From the NCBI GenBank assembly GCA_021635425.1, contig JAJWOJ010000124.1, positions 1-6,482 of the forward strand: DNA of 6,482 nucleotides, in the 5' to 3' direction. This document shows positions 1 through 5,535 of the stretch, in pieces. The notes beneath the pieces are model-generated. The model had not been told where the DNA came from and did not search any database. It worked only from the letters and a program-made list of their open reading frames with translations. The DNA comes from Clostridiales bacterium. Its GTDB lineage: Bacteria; Bacillota; Clostridia; Christensenellales; Borkfalkiaceae. A program made the position numbers and the translations under genes. Position 1 is the first letter of the stretch, and the number at the start of each line of letters is the position of its first letter.

Positions 1-21
1 GATTTACCTCTTGAAATTTTC

Positions 22-50
22 TTTTCATATAACCGGTATAATGGTATAAT
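22..50 (+). promoter_or_regulatory. Predicted sigma-A promoter of the toxin-antitoxin operon
   Basis: A consensus -10 box TATAAT lies at 45-50, with a 4-of-6 -35 box TTTTCA at 22-27 and an ideal 17-bp spacer. The -10 belongs to a perfect tandem repeat, GGTATAAT at 35-42 and again at 43-50, so a second TATAAT at 37-42 could serve as an alternative -10 (TTGAAA at 11-16 would then need a 20-bp spacer). Transcription would begin near position 57, giving a leader of about 35 nt before the antitoxin ATG. The call rests on box matches only. Confidence 0.6.
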
Positions 51-62
51 AAAGCCATAATA
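37..62. promoter_or_regulatory. Candidate autoregulatory operator over the toxin-antitoxin promoter
   Basis: TATAATGG (37-44) and CCATAATA (55-62) form an imperfect inverted repeat, 7 of 8 positions pairing, separated by 10 bp that contain the main -10 box. Phd/YefM antitoxins usually repress their own promoters by binding inverted repeats at or near the -10, so this is a plausible operator. The region is very A/T-rich, so chance symmetry is a real alternative. Confidence 0.3.
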
Positions 63-90
63 AGATTATAATTTTAACGGAGGAATTAGG

Positions 91-366
91 ATGACCCAAC
101 CTTTACCGAAAATTTTACCTGTTAACGAACTTAAAAACACCGCTAACATTATGAAAACCTGCAAGGAGAGCGACGTTCCTATCGTAATCACTAAAAACGG
201 TTACGGCGAAGCCGTTATGATGAGCGTTAAACTTTACGAAGAGATGTTTGCCAAAATTCAGGCGGCGGCATTTATCAACGCCTGCCTTGACGACATCGAC
301 AACGGAGCCAAAGCCGCAAACGGTAATGATTTTTTCGATTCTATGAAGGCGAAATATGGGAAATAA
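91..366 (+). CDS. Type II antitoxin, Phd/YefM family
   Basis: This 91-residue protein should neutralise the toxin encoded immediately downstream and repress the operon promoter. The N-terminal part (about residues 8-55) has the Phd/YefM pattern: ILPVNELKN, then a helix, then VPIVITKNGYGEAVMMS, the usual 'P-hydrophobic-V-T-[KR]-[NH]-G' strand and turn, followed by LYEEM. This half normally forms the DNA-binding dimer. The C-terminal part (about 56-91, ending DSMKAKYGK) is charged and would wrap the toxin. The start is set by a strong Shine-Dalgarno GGAGG at 79-83, seven bases before ATG. The last 11 bases overlap the toxin gene, and the toxin's GAAGG ribosome site (345-349) lies inside this gene, which implies translational coupling. 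Length is normal for the family. Assignment is from recognisable motifs plus context and not from a database search. Confidence 0.9.
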   Translation: MTQPLPKILPVNELKNTANIMKTCKESDVPIVITKNGYGEAVMMSVKLYEEMFAKIQAAAFINACLDDIDNGAKAANGNDFFDSMKAKYGK

Positions 367-667
367 TCTGCAATTAAAGATATTTCCCGCCGCTCAATCA
401 GACTTGGAACAGATATTTCAGTATATATCAGCAGAGCTATGCAACCCCACTGCGGCAATAGAACTGATCGAAGCATTTGAAAAGGCTTTGGATAACGTTT
501 GCGCCTTTCCTCAGATTTGTCCTTTAACCGATAACGAATACGTTCGGGATAAAACTTTAAGAAAGCTCGTCGTAAACAATTACATAGCATTTTATCGCGC
601 CACAGACAGCGAAATTCAGGTTATCCGCGTTATATACGGAATGCGGAATTTTGCGGATATTTTGTAA
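356..667 (+). CDS. Type II toxin, RelE/ParE superfamily
   Basis: This 103-residue protein is the toxin partner of the upstream Phd/YefM antitoxin. It shows the compact RelE/ParE fold: a first strand and helix (LKIFPAAQSDLEQIFQYIS, residues 7-25), a second long helix (33-50) ending in the FPQICP turn (51-56), then the conserved strand block LRKLVVNNYIAFYRA (68-82) and a final IRVIYGMRNFADIL segment (90-103). Arg69, Arg91, Tyr94 and Arg97 sit where RelE-type toxins keep functional basic and aromatic residues. Whether it cleaves ribosome-bound mRNA (RelE-like) or poisons gyrase (ParE-like) cannot be decided from sequence alone. The start ATG at 356 has GAAGG at 345-349 as ribosome site and overlaps the antitoxin by 11 nt, normal for such pairs. 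The gene is complete, intact and followed by a terminator. Confidence 0.88.
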   Translation: MGNNLQLKIFPAAQSDLEQIFQYISAELCNPTAAIELIEAFEKALDNVCAFPQICPLTDNEYVRDKTLRKLVVNNYIAFYRATDSEIQVIRVIYGMRNFADIL

Positions 668-706
668 TCAATAACATAAAATAATAGCCGATAATTAACT
701 TATAAG

Positions 707-736
707 CCGACTTTTGTATGAAAAGGTCGGTTTTTT
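707..736 (+). terminator. Rho-independent terminator of the toxin-antitoxin operon
   Basis: CCGAC-TTTT pairs with AAAA-G-GTCGG (one bulged G) around a GTATG loop, followed directly by six T residues (731-736). It lies about 40 nt after the toxin stop codon, so it should end the toxin-antitoxin transcript and insulate it from the downstream operon. Confidence 0.85.
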
Positions 737-833
737 AATGTTAGATTGTATATAACTATCCGCACTTATTTTAATTTTACGGAAGCCCCTCTTTGCCGTT
801 TGAATTTCGATCAATAACAACGTCTCACGGCAA

Positions 834-903
834 CGGCATTTCCCCCAATGCCGTACAGACCTCTTCCGTCGGCAGGAGCCGACACCTTCCCCAAAGGGGA
901 AGG
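834..903. repeat. Cluster of three hairpins resembling an interspersed non-coding repeat
   Basis: Three perfect inverted repeats follow one another: CGGCATT/AATGCCG with a 6-nt loop (834-853), GTCGGC/GCCGAC with a 4-nt loop (868-883), and CCTTCCCC/GGGGAAGG with an AAA loop (885-903). The block is G/C-rich inside an A/T-rich intergenic region. From memory, blocks with a CCTTCCCCAAAGGGGAAGG core beside a short hairpin recur between genes in gut Clostridia, so this is probably one copy of a dispersed repeat. No second copy is present in this window, so the repeat status is inferred. There is no T-run after the last stem, so it is not a standard terminator. Confidence 0.6.
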
Positions 904-974
904 CTTTCTGCCGCGAAGGTAAAACGTGCATTGTGAAATTATTTGGAAATGTCCTTTTTTCGCGATTTTTTTCC

Positions 975-1004
975 TTGATTATCCCCGCTGTTCTGTGTTA
1001 TGAT
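975..1004 (+). promoter_or_regulatory. Predicted extended -10 promoter of the dehydratase/activase operon
   Basis: TTGATT (975-980) serves as -35 and TATGAT (999-1004) as -10 with an 18-bp spacer. The -10 is preceded by TG at 996-997 plus one base, the extended -10 signature that often compensates for an imperfect -35. Transcription would start near 1011, leaving a leader of about 70 nt before the ATG at 1082. I see no riboswitch-like fold in that leader, which is A/T-rich and contains TATAATTA twice, 10 bp apart. Confidence 0.6.
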
Positions 1005-1081
1005 ATGCTTGTATTGTTATAATTAAGTATAATTATTTAAATAACAGAGATTTCCTAAAATAAATCGAAACAGAGGTTGAA

Positions 1082-2611
1082 ATGATAGATTTCACCAAGC
1101 AAATGAAACGAGAATATACTATTCTCTGCCCGGATATTTTCCCGACGCACATGCAGCTTTTCGAAAGTATTTTCCGCATCAACGGATATAATTTCAAAGT
1201 TGTGCGTTACGAAGGGAAAGACGTTATCGACACCGGGCTTAAATATCTGCATAACGACATGTGCTACCCCGCGATTTGCTCTTGCGGGCAACTTTTATAT
1301 GCGCTCGAATCGGGAGATTACGACCCGCACAAAACCGCCCTTTTGTTCACCCAGACGGGAGGCGGTTGCAGAGCCTCGAATTACATATTTTTGCTGAGAA
1401 AAGCCTTGAAAGAAATGGGCATGGAATACGTTCCCGTACTTTCGATGAGCTTTTCGGGCTTGGAAAAGTACAGCGGATTCAAACTTACCCCGAGAATGAT
1501 TCTCGCGGGTTTTTCGTCGCTCATTTACGGCGATATGATTCTCCTTCTCAAAAATCAGACCGCCCCTTACGAAACCGAAAAGGGCGCGACGGACGCCGTG
1601 GTTAAAAAATGGACGGACGAGCTTTCGGCTCAGTTTGAGAGAAAAAAAGGTAGCTCCAAAAAGGAAATGCGCAAAAATCTTTCGCTTATGGCAAAGGACT
1701 TTCACGACATAAAACGCGAAAAACGCGACCTCGTAAAAGTGGGTATCGTAGGCGAAATTTACGTTAAATACTCGGCTTTTGCCAACCGCGGGCTTGAAAA
1801 ATTTCTGTCTACGCAAGACGTCGAATTTATGATTCCCGGCGTTATGGGCTTTTTGCAATACTGCGCCGCAAATATCGCCGCAGACCATAAATATTACGGC
1901 GGAAATTTCTTCAAATTCCGCATAGGCGGAATTGCGGAGAAGATTTTGGCGCATTATGAAGAATACATGATCGAAGCCCTTAAACCTTACCCCGAGTTCG
2001 TCGCGCCCGTTTCGTTTGAAAAGGTGAAAGAACTTGCCGACGACGTTATCGACCGCGGCGTTAAAATGGGCGAGGGCTGGCTCCTCCCCGGGGAAGTCGC
2101 CGAGCTTATCGAAAAAGGGTATTCAAACGTAATCTGCGCGCAACCGTTCGGGTGCCTTCCTAACCATATCGTCGGCAAAGGCACGATAAGAAGACTACGC
2201 GAACTCTATCCCGACGCGAATATTTTCCCCGTCGATTACGACGCGGGCGCGTCTGCCGTCAATCAGGAAAACAGAATCAAGCTTATGCTTTCCATCGCCC
2301 GTGACAATATGCGCGCGGAAAACAACGGCAACGGCAATAACAACGGCAATGCGGACGAAGCGAAGAAAAAAGCTTACGCCGAAGACGATAACAAAGAAAA
2401 TACCTGCGGCAAAAATTGCGCTTCCTGCCGCGGAAACGCCGATAACGATAAAGCCGACAAAGATAAAGCCGATAAAGAAGTTTGCGCGCACTGCGAAGCG
2501 GCGGCATCTTGCGAAGCGGCGGCGACTTGCACGGGCGAAAACAAAATCAAAAACGAAAACAAAGCGGAAACAATAAACGACGACGAAACAAAAAGCGAGG
2601 CAACGGCATGA
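1082..2611 (+). CDS. COG3581-type 2-hydroxyacyl-CoA dehydratase-like protein with a Cys-rich tail
   Basis: This 509-residue soluble protein matches the COG3581 part of large clostridial activase/dehydratase-like proteins, distant relatives of 2-hydroxyglutaryl-CoA and benzoyl-CoA reductase subunits. Diagnostic motifs are REYTILCP (10-17), NDMCYPAICSCGQ (58-70, Cys61/66/68), QTGGGCRASNY (91-101, Cys96), a GEGWLLPGE block near 330-340, CAQPFGCLPNHIVGKG (352-367, Cys352/358) and DYDAGASAVNQENRIKLML (385-403). The cysteines are likely Fe-S cluster ligands, by analogy with the related dehydratases. Residues 411-509 are an unusual Asn/Lys/Cys-rich tail, described separately. AGAGGT at 1072-1077 supports this start. 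The stop overlaps the next start as ATGA (2608-2611). In many Clostridia this domain is the C-terminal part of one fused protein; here it is a separate, first gene. The substrate of the family is unknown. Confidence 0.88.
   Translation: MIDFTKQMKREYTILCPDIFPTHMQLFESIFRINGYNFKVVRYEGKDVIDTGLKYLHNDMCYPAICSCGQLLYALESGDYDPHKTALLFTQTGGGCRASNYIFLLRKALKEMGMEYVPVLSMSFSGLEKYSGFKLTPRMILAGFSSLIYGDMILLLKNQTAPYETEKGATDAVVKKWTDELSAQFERKKGSSKKEMRKNLSLMAKDFHDIKREKRDLVKVGIVGEIYVKYSAFANRGLEKFLSTQDVEFMIPGVMGFLQYCAANIAADHKYYGGNFFKFRIGGIAEKILAHYEEYMIEALKPYPEFVAPVSFEKVKELADDVIDRGVKMGEGWLLPGEVAELIEKGYSNVICAQPFGCLPNHIVGKGTIRRLRELYPDANIFPVDYDAGASAVNQENRIKLMLSIARDNMRAENNGNGNNNGNADEAKKKAYAEDDNKENTCGKNCASCRGNADNDKADKDKADKEVCAHCEAAASCEAAATCTGENKIKNENKAETINDDETKSEATA
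2447..2476 (+). repeat. 15-bp tandem repeat, two copies, coding for DKADK units
   Basis: GATAAAGCCGACAAA (2447-2461) is followed directly by GATAAAGCCGATAAA (2462-2476), differing at one base. The unit is five codons, so copy-number change keeps the frame. It lies in the tail of the COG3581-type gene. Confidence 0.85.
2492..2527 (+). repeat. 18-bp tandem repeat, two copies, coding for CEAAAS/CEAAAT
   Basis: Two adjacent 18-bp units (2492-2509 and 2510-2527) begin TGCGAAGCGGCGGC and differ only near their ends. Each adds one cysteine to the tail of the COG3581-type protein (Cys471 and Cys477). The six-codon unit keeps the frame, so expansion would add cysteines without disrupting translation. 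Confidence 0.85.
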
Positions 2612-5535
2612 AAAAACTCGGAATAGACATCGGTTCGACCACTTTAAAAGCCGTTATCGCCGACGAAAACGGAAACATTTTATTTTCAAAATATCAAAGA
2701 CACCTTTCGAAAATTCCCGAAACGGCGATAGCAGTTCTCGGCGAAGCGAAAGAAAAATTCGGCGACGAGGAAATGTCGGTTTGTCTGTCGGGTTCGGCGG
2801 GAATGGGCGTTGCGGAAACGCTCGATCTCCCATTTATTCAGGAAGTTTACGCCGAAAAAACCGCCGTTACGAGGTTTTTCCCGAATACAGACGCCGTTAT
2901 CGAACTCGGCGGCGAGGACGCGAAAATAATTTTCCTGACGGGCGGATTCGAGATGAGAATGAACGGCACGTGCGCGGGCGGAACGGGCGCGTTCATCGAC
3001 CAGATGGCAACGCTCATGAAGCTTACGCCCGAAAAACTCAACGAATTAGCGAAAGCGCACACGAGAGTTTACACGATCGCTTCGCGTTGCGGAGTTTTCG
3101 CAAAATCGGACGTTCAGCCCCTTTTAAACCAGGGCGCGAAAAACGAGGACGTTGCGGCGGGCATTTTCGCCGCGGTTGCAAACCAGACTGTGGCGGGGCT
3201 TGCTCAGGGCAGAAAAATCGAAGGGAACGTGTTATATCTCGGCGGTCCTCTGACGTTTTTCTCGGAACTTAGAAAAACTTTTGACGAAACGTTGCATATA
3301 GAAGGCGTTCTGCCCGAAAATTCGCTCTTTTACGTCGCGCTCGGCGCGGTTCTCGCAAAGCCCGAATGCACAAAAACCTTAGGCGAAATCATACAATGTT
3401 TTGTCGGCGCTCCTTCTTTGAAAAAATACGAACGATGCCGTCCGCTTTTCAAATCGAAAGAAGAATACGAAGAATTTAAAGAGAGCCACCGCAGACAGTC
3501 GGAAGGAATAATCACATTACACAAGCCGAACGGCAGAATGTATCTCGGCGTGGACGCAGGCTCGACGACCATAAAAATACTTTTAACGGACGAAAACGGA
3601 AATATTTTCCGCCCCGTATATACGCCGAGCGTGGGCAAACCGATTGAAATACTGCTCGATTATTTAAAAAAGCTTTACGCGGAATACCCCGATATAGAAA
3701 TCGCGGGGTCGGCGGTTACGGGCTACGGTGAAGACATGATAAAAAGCGCGTTCCGCATAGACAACGGGCTTGTGGAAACCGTCGCGCACTACACCGCCGC
3801 CAAAAAATTCCGCCCCGACGTCGATTTCATTCTCGATATCGGCGGACAGGACATGAAGTGCTTTAAGATAAGAAACGGACTTATAGACCAACTTTTCTTG
3901 AACGAAGCATGTTCTTCGGGGTGCGGATCGTTCTTGCAGACTTTTGCCGAATCGCTCGGTTACGGCGTTGAGGAGTTCGCAAAACTCGGACTTTTCGCCG
4001 ACGCGCCCGTAAACCTCGGTTCGAGGTGCACGGTGTTTATGAATAGCTCCGTGAAGCAGGCGCAAAAGGACGGCGCGAGCATTGAAAACATCTCGGCGGG
4101 GCTTTCGATAAGCGTGGTTAAAAACGCGCTTTATAAGGTTATAAGAATAGCAAAAGCCGAGGACCTCGGCAAAAACATAGTCGTTCAGGGCGGTACGTTT
4201 TTGAACGATTGCGTTTTAAGGGCTTTCGAGCAGGAACTCGGCGTTGAGGTAATCCGCCCCGCCTTTTCCGCGCTTATGGGCGCATACGGCGCGGCGTTAT
4301 ACGCGCAAAAACTCTCGAAAGGCTCGTCTTCGCTTATCACAAAAGAAGAGCTTGAAAACTTCTCGCACAAAGTTGCAAACGTCACATGCAACGGTTGCGG
4401 AAACCACTGCTCGCTCACCGTCAACACTTTCTCCGACGGCGGGAAATACATTGCGGGGAACCGCTGTTCCAAACCCGTTACGGGCGCGAAAACAGAAGTT
4501 TCCGACGACATGTACGCATATAAACTCAAGTATTTATCAAGCTATATAAATACCGATCGGGACGACGAAAAGATAAACGTCGGGCTTCCGCTCGGGCTTA
4601 ACATGTACGAACTGCTCCCCTTCTGGCATGCTTTTTTCACCGAACTCGGGTTCAACGTGATGACCTCGCCGCTATCGGACAGAAAGCTTTACGAAGGCGG
4701 GCAATACACCATTCCGTCGGACACCGTTTGCTACCCCGCAAAGCTCATTCACGGACATATAGAGGCACTTATCCGCGAAAATGCGGACGTGATTTTCTAT
4801 CCCGACATGAGCTACAACATCGACGAAAAACAGGGCGACGACCATTTCAACTGCCCGGTCGTGGCGTATTATCCGCAAGTTGTAAGGTGGAATATCCCGG
4901 ATATAAAAAACGTGAAATTCATCTGCGACTTTTTAAGTCTCGCAAAACCCAGAGTCTTTGAAAAGCGCATAAAAGAAATTCTCGGAAAGTATTTCCCCGA
5001 AAAAGATTTCACCCCGAAGCAGATTTCGTTCGCGACCAAAGCCGCTTATGCGGAATATGCCGAATATCTCGAATCGGTGCGCGCGGAGGGCGAAAGATAC
5101 ATAAAAAAGGCAAAAGAAACGGGTAAACCCGTGATTTTGCTTGCGGGCAGACCTTACCACGTCGACCCCGAAATTAACCACGGAATTCACGAGCTTATCT
5201 GCAGGCTTGGCGCGATCGTTTTAAGCGAAGACTCGATACGCCCCGGCAAAGAAAAACTCATAACGGGCGTAAGAAACCAATGGACCTACCACTCGAGAAT
5301 GTACAACGCGGCAAAATTCGTGGCGAAAGCGCCCGAAAATCTCGATATTCACGTCGTTCAGCTCGTTTCGTTCGGGTGCGGCGTGGACGCGGTTACGACC
5401 GACGAAGTGCGCTCGATCGTAGAAAAATCGGGCAGATTATATGCTCAGGTGAAAATTGACGAGATATCTAATACGGGCGCGGTGACTATCCGCCTCCGCT
5501 CGCTCATGTCGGTAATCGAATTAAGGAAAAAATGA
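2608..5535 (+). CDS. Tandem acyl-CoA dehydratase activase with C-terminal DUF2229/COG3580 region
   Basis: This 975-residue protein probably uses ATP hydrolysis to inject a low-potential electron into a dehydratase- or reductase-type partner. Activase domain 1 (about 1-270) has DIGSTT (7-12), ELGGED (99-104), Cys122 in NGTCAGGTG, Cys161 in SRCGVFAKS and LGGPL (211-215). Domain 2 (about 311-565) has DAGSTT (316-321), DIGGQD (410-415), Cys435 in NEACSSGCG, Cys474 in SRCTVF and QGGTFLND (527-534). Both are BcrAD/BadFG ASKHA ATPases with the cluster-ligand cysteine pair of HgdC-like activases. Next come four cysteines (594, 597, 601, 620), then the DUF2229 block with GLNMYELLPFW (663-673), Cys708, NCP (748-750), LAGRPYHVDPE (845-855) and SFGCGVDAVTT (921-931). 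The ATG at 2608 is chosen because MKKLGIDIGS begins the first ATPase strand and GAGG (2597-2600) precedes it. An in-frame ATG at 2482 would only add out-of-frame sequence from the upstream tail. Confidence 0.9.
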   Translation: MKKLGIDIGSTTLKAVIADENGNILFSKYQRHLSKIPETAIAVLGEAKEKFGDEEMSVCLSGSAGMGVAETLDLPFIQEVYAEKTAVTRFFPNTDAVIELGGEDAKIIFLTGGFEMRMNGTCAGGTGAFIDQMATLMKLTPEKLNELAKAHTRVYTIASRCGVFAKSDVQPLLNQGAKNEDVAAGIFAAVANQTVAGLAQGRKIEGNVLYLGGPLTFFSELRKTFDETLHIEGVLPENSLFYVALGAVLAKPECTKTLGEIIQCFVGAPSLKKYERCRPLFKSKEEYEEFKESHRRQSEGIITLHKPNGRMYLGVDAGSTTIKILLTDENGNIFRPVYTPSVGKPIEILLDYLKKLYAEYPDIEIAGSAVTGYGEDMIKSAFRIDNGLVETVAHYTAAKKFRPDVDFILDIGGQDMKCFKIRNGLIDQLFLNEACSSGCGSFLQTFAESLGYGVEEFAKLGLFADAPVNLGSRCTVFMNSSVKQAQKDGASIENISAGLSISVVKNALYKVIRIAKAEDLGKNIVVQGGTFLNDCVLRAFEQELGVEVIRPAFSALMGAYGAALYAQKLSKGSSSLITKEELENFSHKVANVTCNGCGNHCSLTVNTFSDGGKYIAGNRCSKPVTGAKTEVSDDMYAYKLKYLSSYINTDRDDEKINVGLPLGLNMYELLPFWHAFFTELGFNVMTSPLSDRKLYEGGQYTIPSDTVCYPAKLIHGHIEALIRENADVIFYPDMSYNIDEKQGDDHFNCPVVAYYPQVVRWNIPDIKNVKFICDFLSLAKPRVFEKRIKEILGKYFPEKDFTPKQISFATKAAYAEYAEYLESVRAEGERYIKKAKETGKPVILLAGRPYHVDPEINHGIHELICRLGAIVLSEDSIRPGKEKLITGVRNQWTYHSRMYNAAKFVAKAPENLDIHVVQLVSFGCGVDAVTTDEVRSIVEKSGRLYAQVKIDEISNTGAVTIRLRSLMSVIELRKK

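Larger units (their letters stand above)
668..1081. other. Intergenic region of about 410 bp with no supported gene
   Basis: This stretch separates the toxin-antitoxin operon from the dehydratase-type operon. It contains the terminator at 707-736, the hairpin cluster at 834-903, the extended -10 promoter at 975-1004 and an A/T-rich leader with a short direct repeat (TATAATTA at 1018-1025 and 1028-1035). The only reading frame of any length is antisense across the hairpins and has no ribosome site or recognisable protein features. Confidence 0.75.
2312..2608 (+). other. Low-complexity Cys-rich C-terminal tail of the COG3581-type protein
   Basis: About 99 residues (411-509) follow the conserved domain end. 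First comes an Asn/Gly stretch (ENNGNGNNNGN), then Lys/Asp/Ala-rich sequence with seven cysteines: Cys442, 446, 449, 468, 471, 477 and 483, plus His470. The order is CxxxCxxC, 18 residues, CxxC, then two Cys at five-residue intervals. Composition predicts disorder. The cysteine spacing suggests metal or Fe-S binding, but I recognise no domain. The reading frame is kept throughout and ends in a coupled overlap, so it is probably truly translated. Confidence 0.75.

Noticed and set aside
11..42. TTGAAA (11-16) paired with TATAAT (37-42) as the main toxin-antitoxin promoter
   Set aside because: The -35 is the better match, but the 20-bp spacer is poor. TTTTCA/TATAAT with 17 bp is preferred, though the pair could act as a weaker alternative.
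695..931. 78-codon open frame on the minus strand in the intergenic region
   Set aside because: It runs through the three hairpins and the terminator, has no ribosome site and shows no protein-family features. It is best explained as a chance frame over a non-coding repeat.
945..960. Possible second terminator, GGA-AATG-TCC followed by six T
   Set aside because: A 3-bp stem is too weak for intrinsic termination, and the T-run is part of a generally T-rich stretch just before the downstream promoter.
1295..1954. Long minus-strand open frame (219 codons) inside the COG3581-type gene
   Set aside because: It lies wholly within a strongly supported gene on the other strand, has no recognisable motif, and is typical of antisense frames opposite codon-biased coding sequence.
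2405..2428. CxxxCxxC (Cys442, 446, 449) resembling the radical SAM cluster motif
   Set aside because: It sits in a short disordered low-complexity tail with no surrounding TIM-barrel sequence, so the spacing match is not evidence for a radical SAM enzyme.
2447..2527. Short regular repeats that could suggest a CRISPR array
   Set aside because: The repeats are adjacent with no spacers, keep the reading frame and code for simple peptide units, so they are tandem coding repeats.
2482..2607. Longer version of the activase gene beginning at the ATG at 2482
   Set aside because: The extra 42 codons are the +1-type reading of the upstream gene's repetitive tail, giving Arg/Lys/Gly-rich sequence unlike any activase. 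MKKLGIDIGS at 2608 is the natural start of the ATPase fold, with a GAGG site and a coupled overlap.
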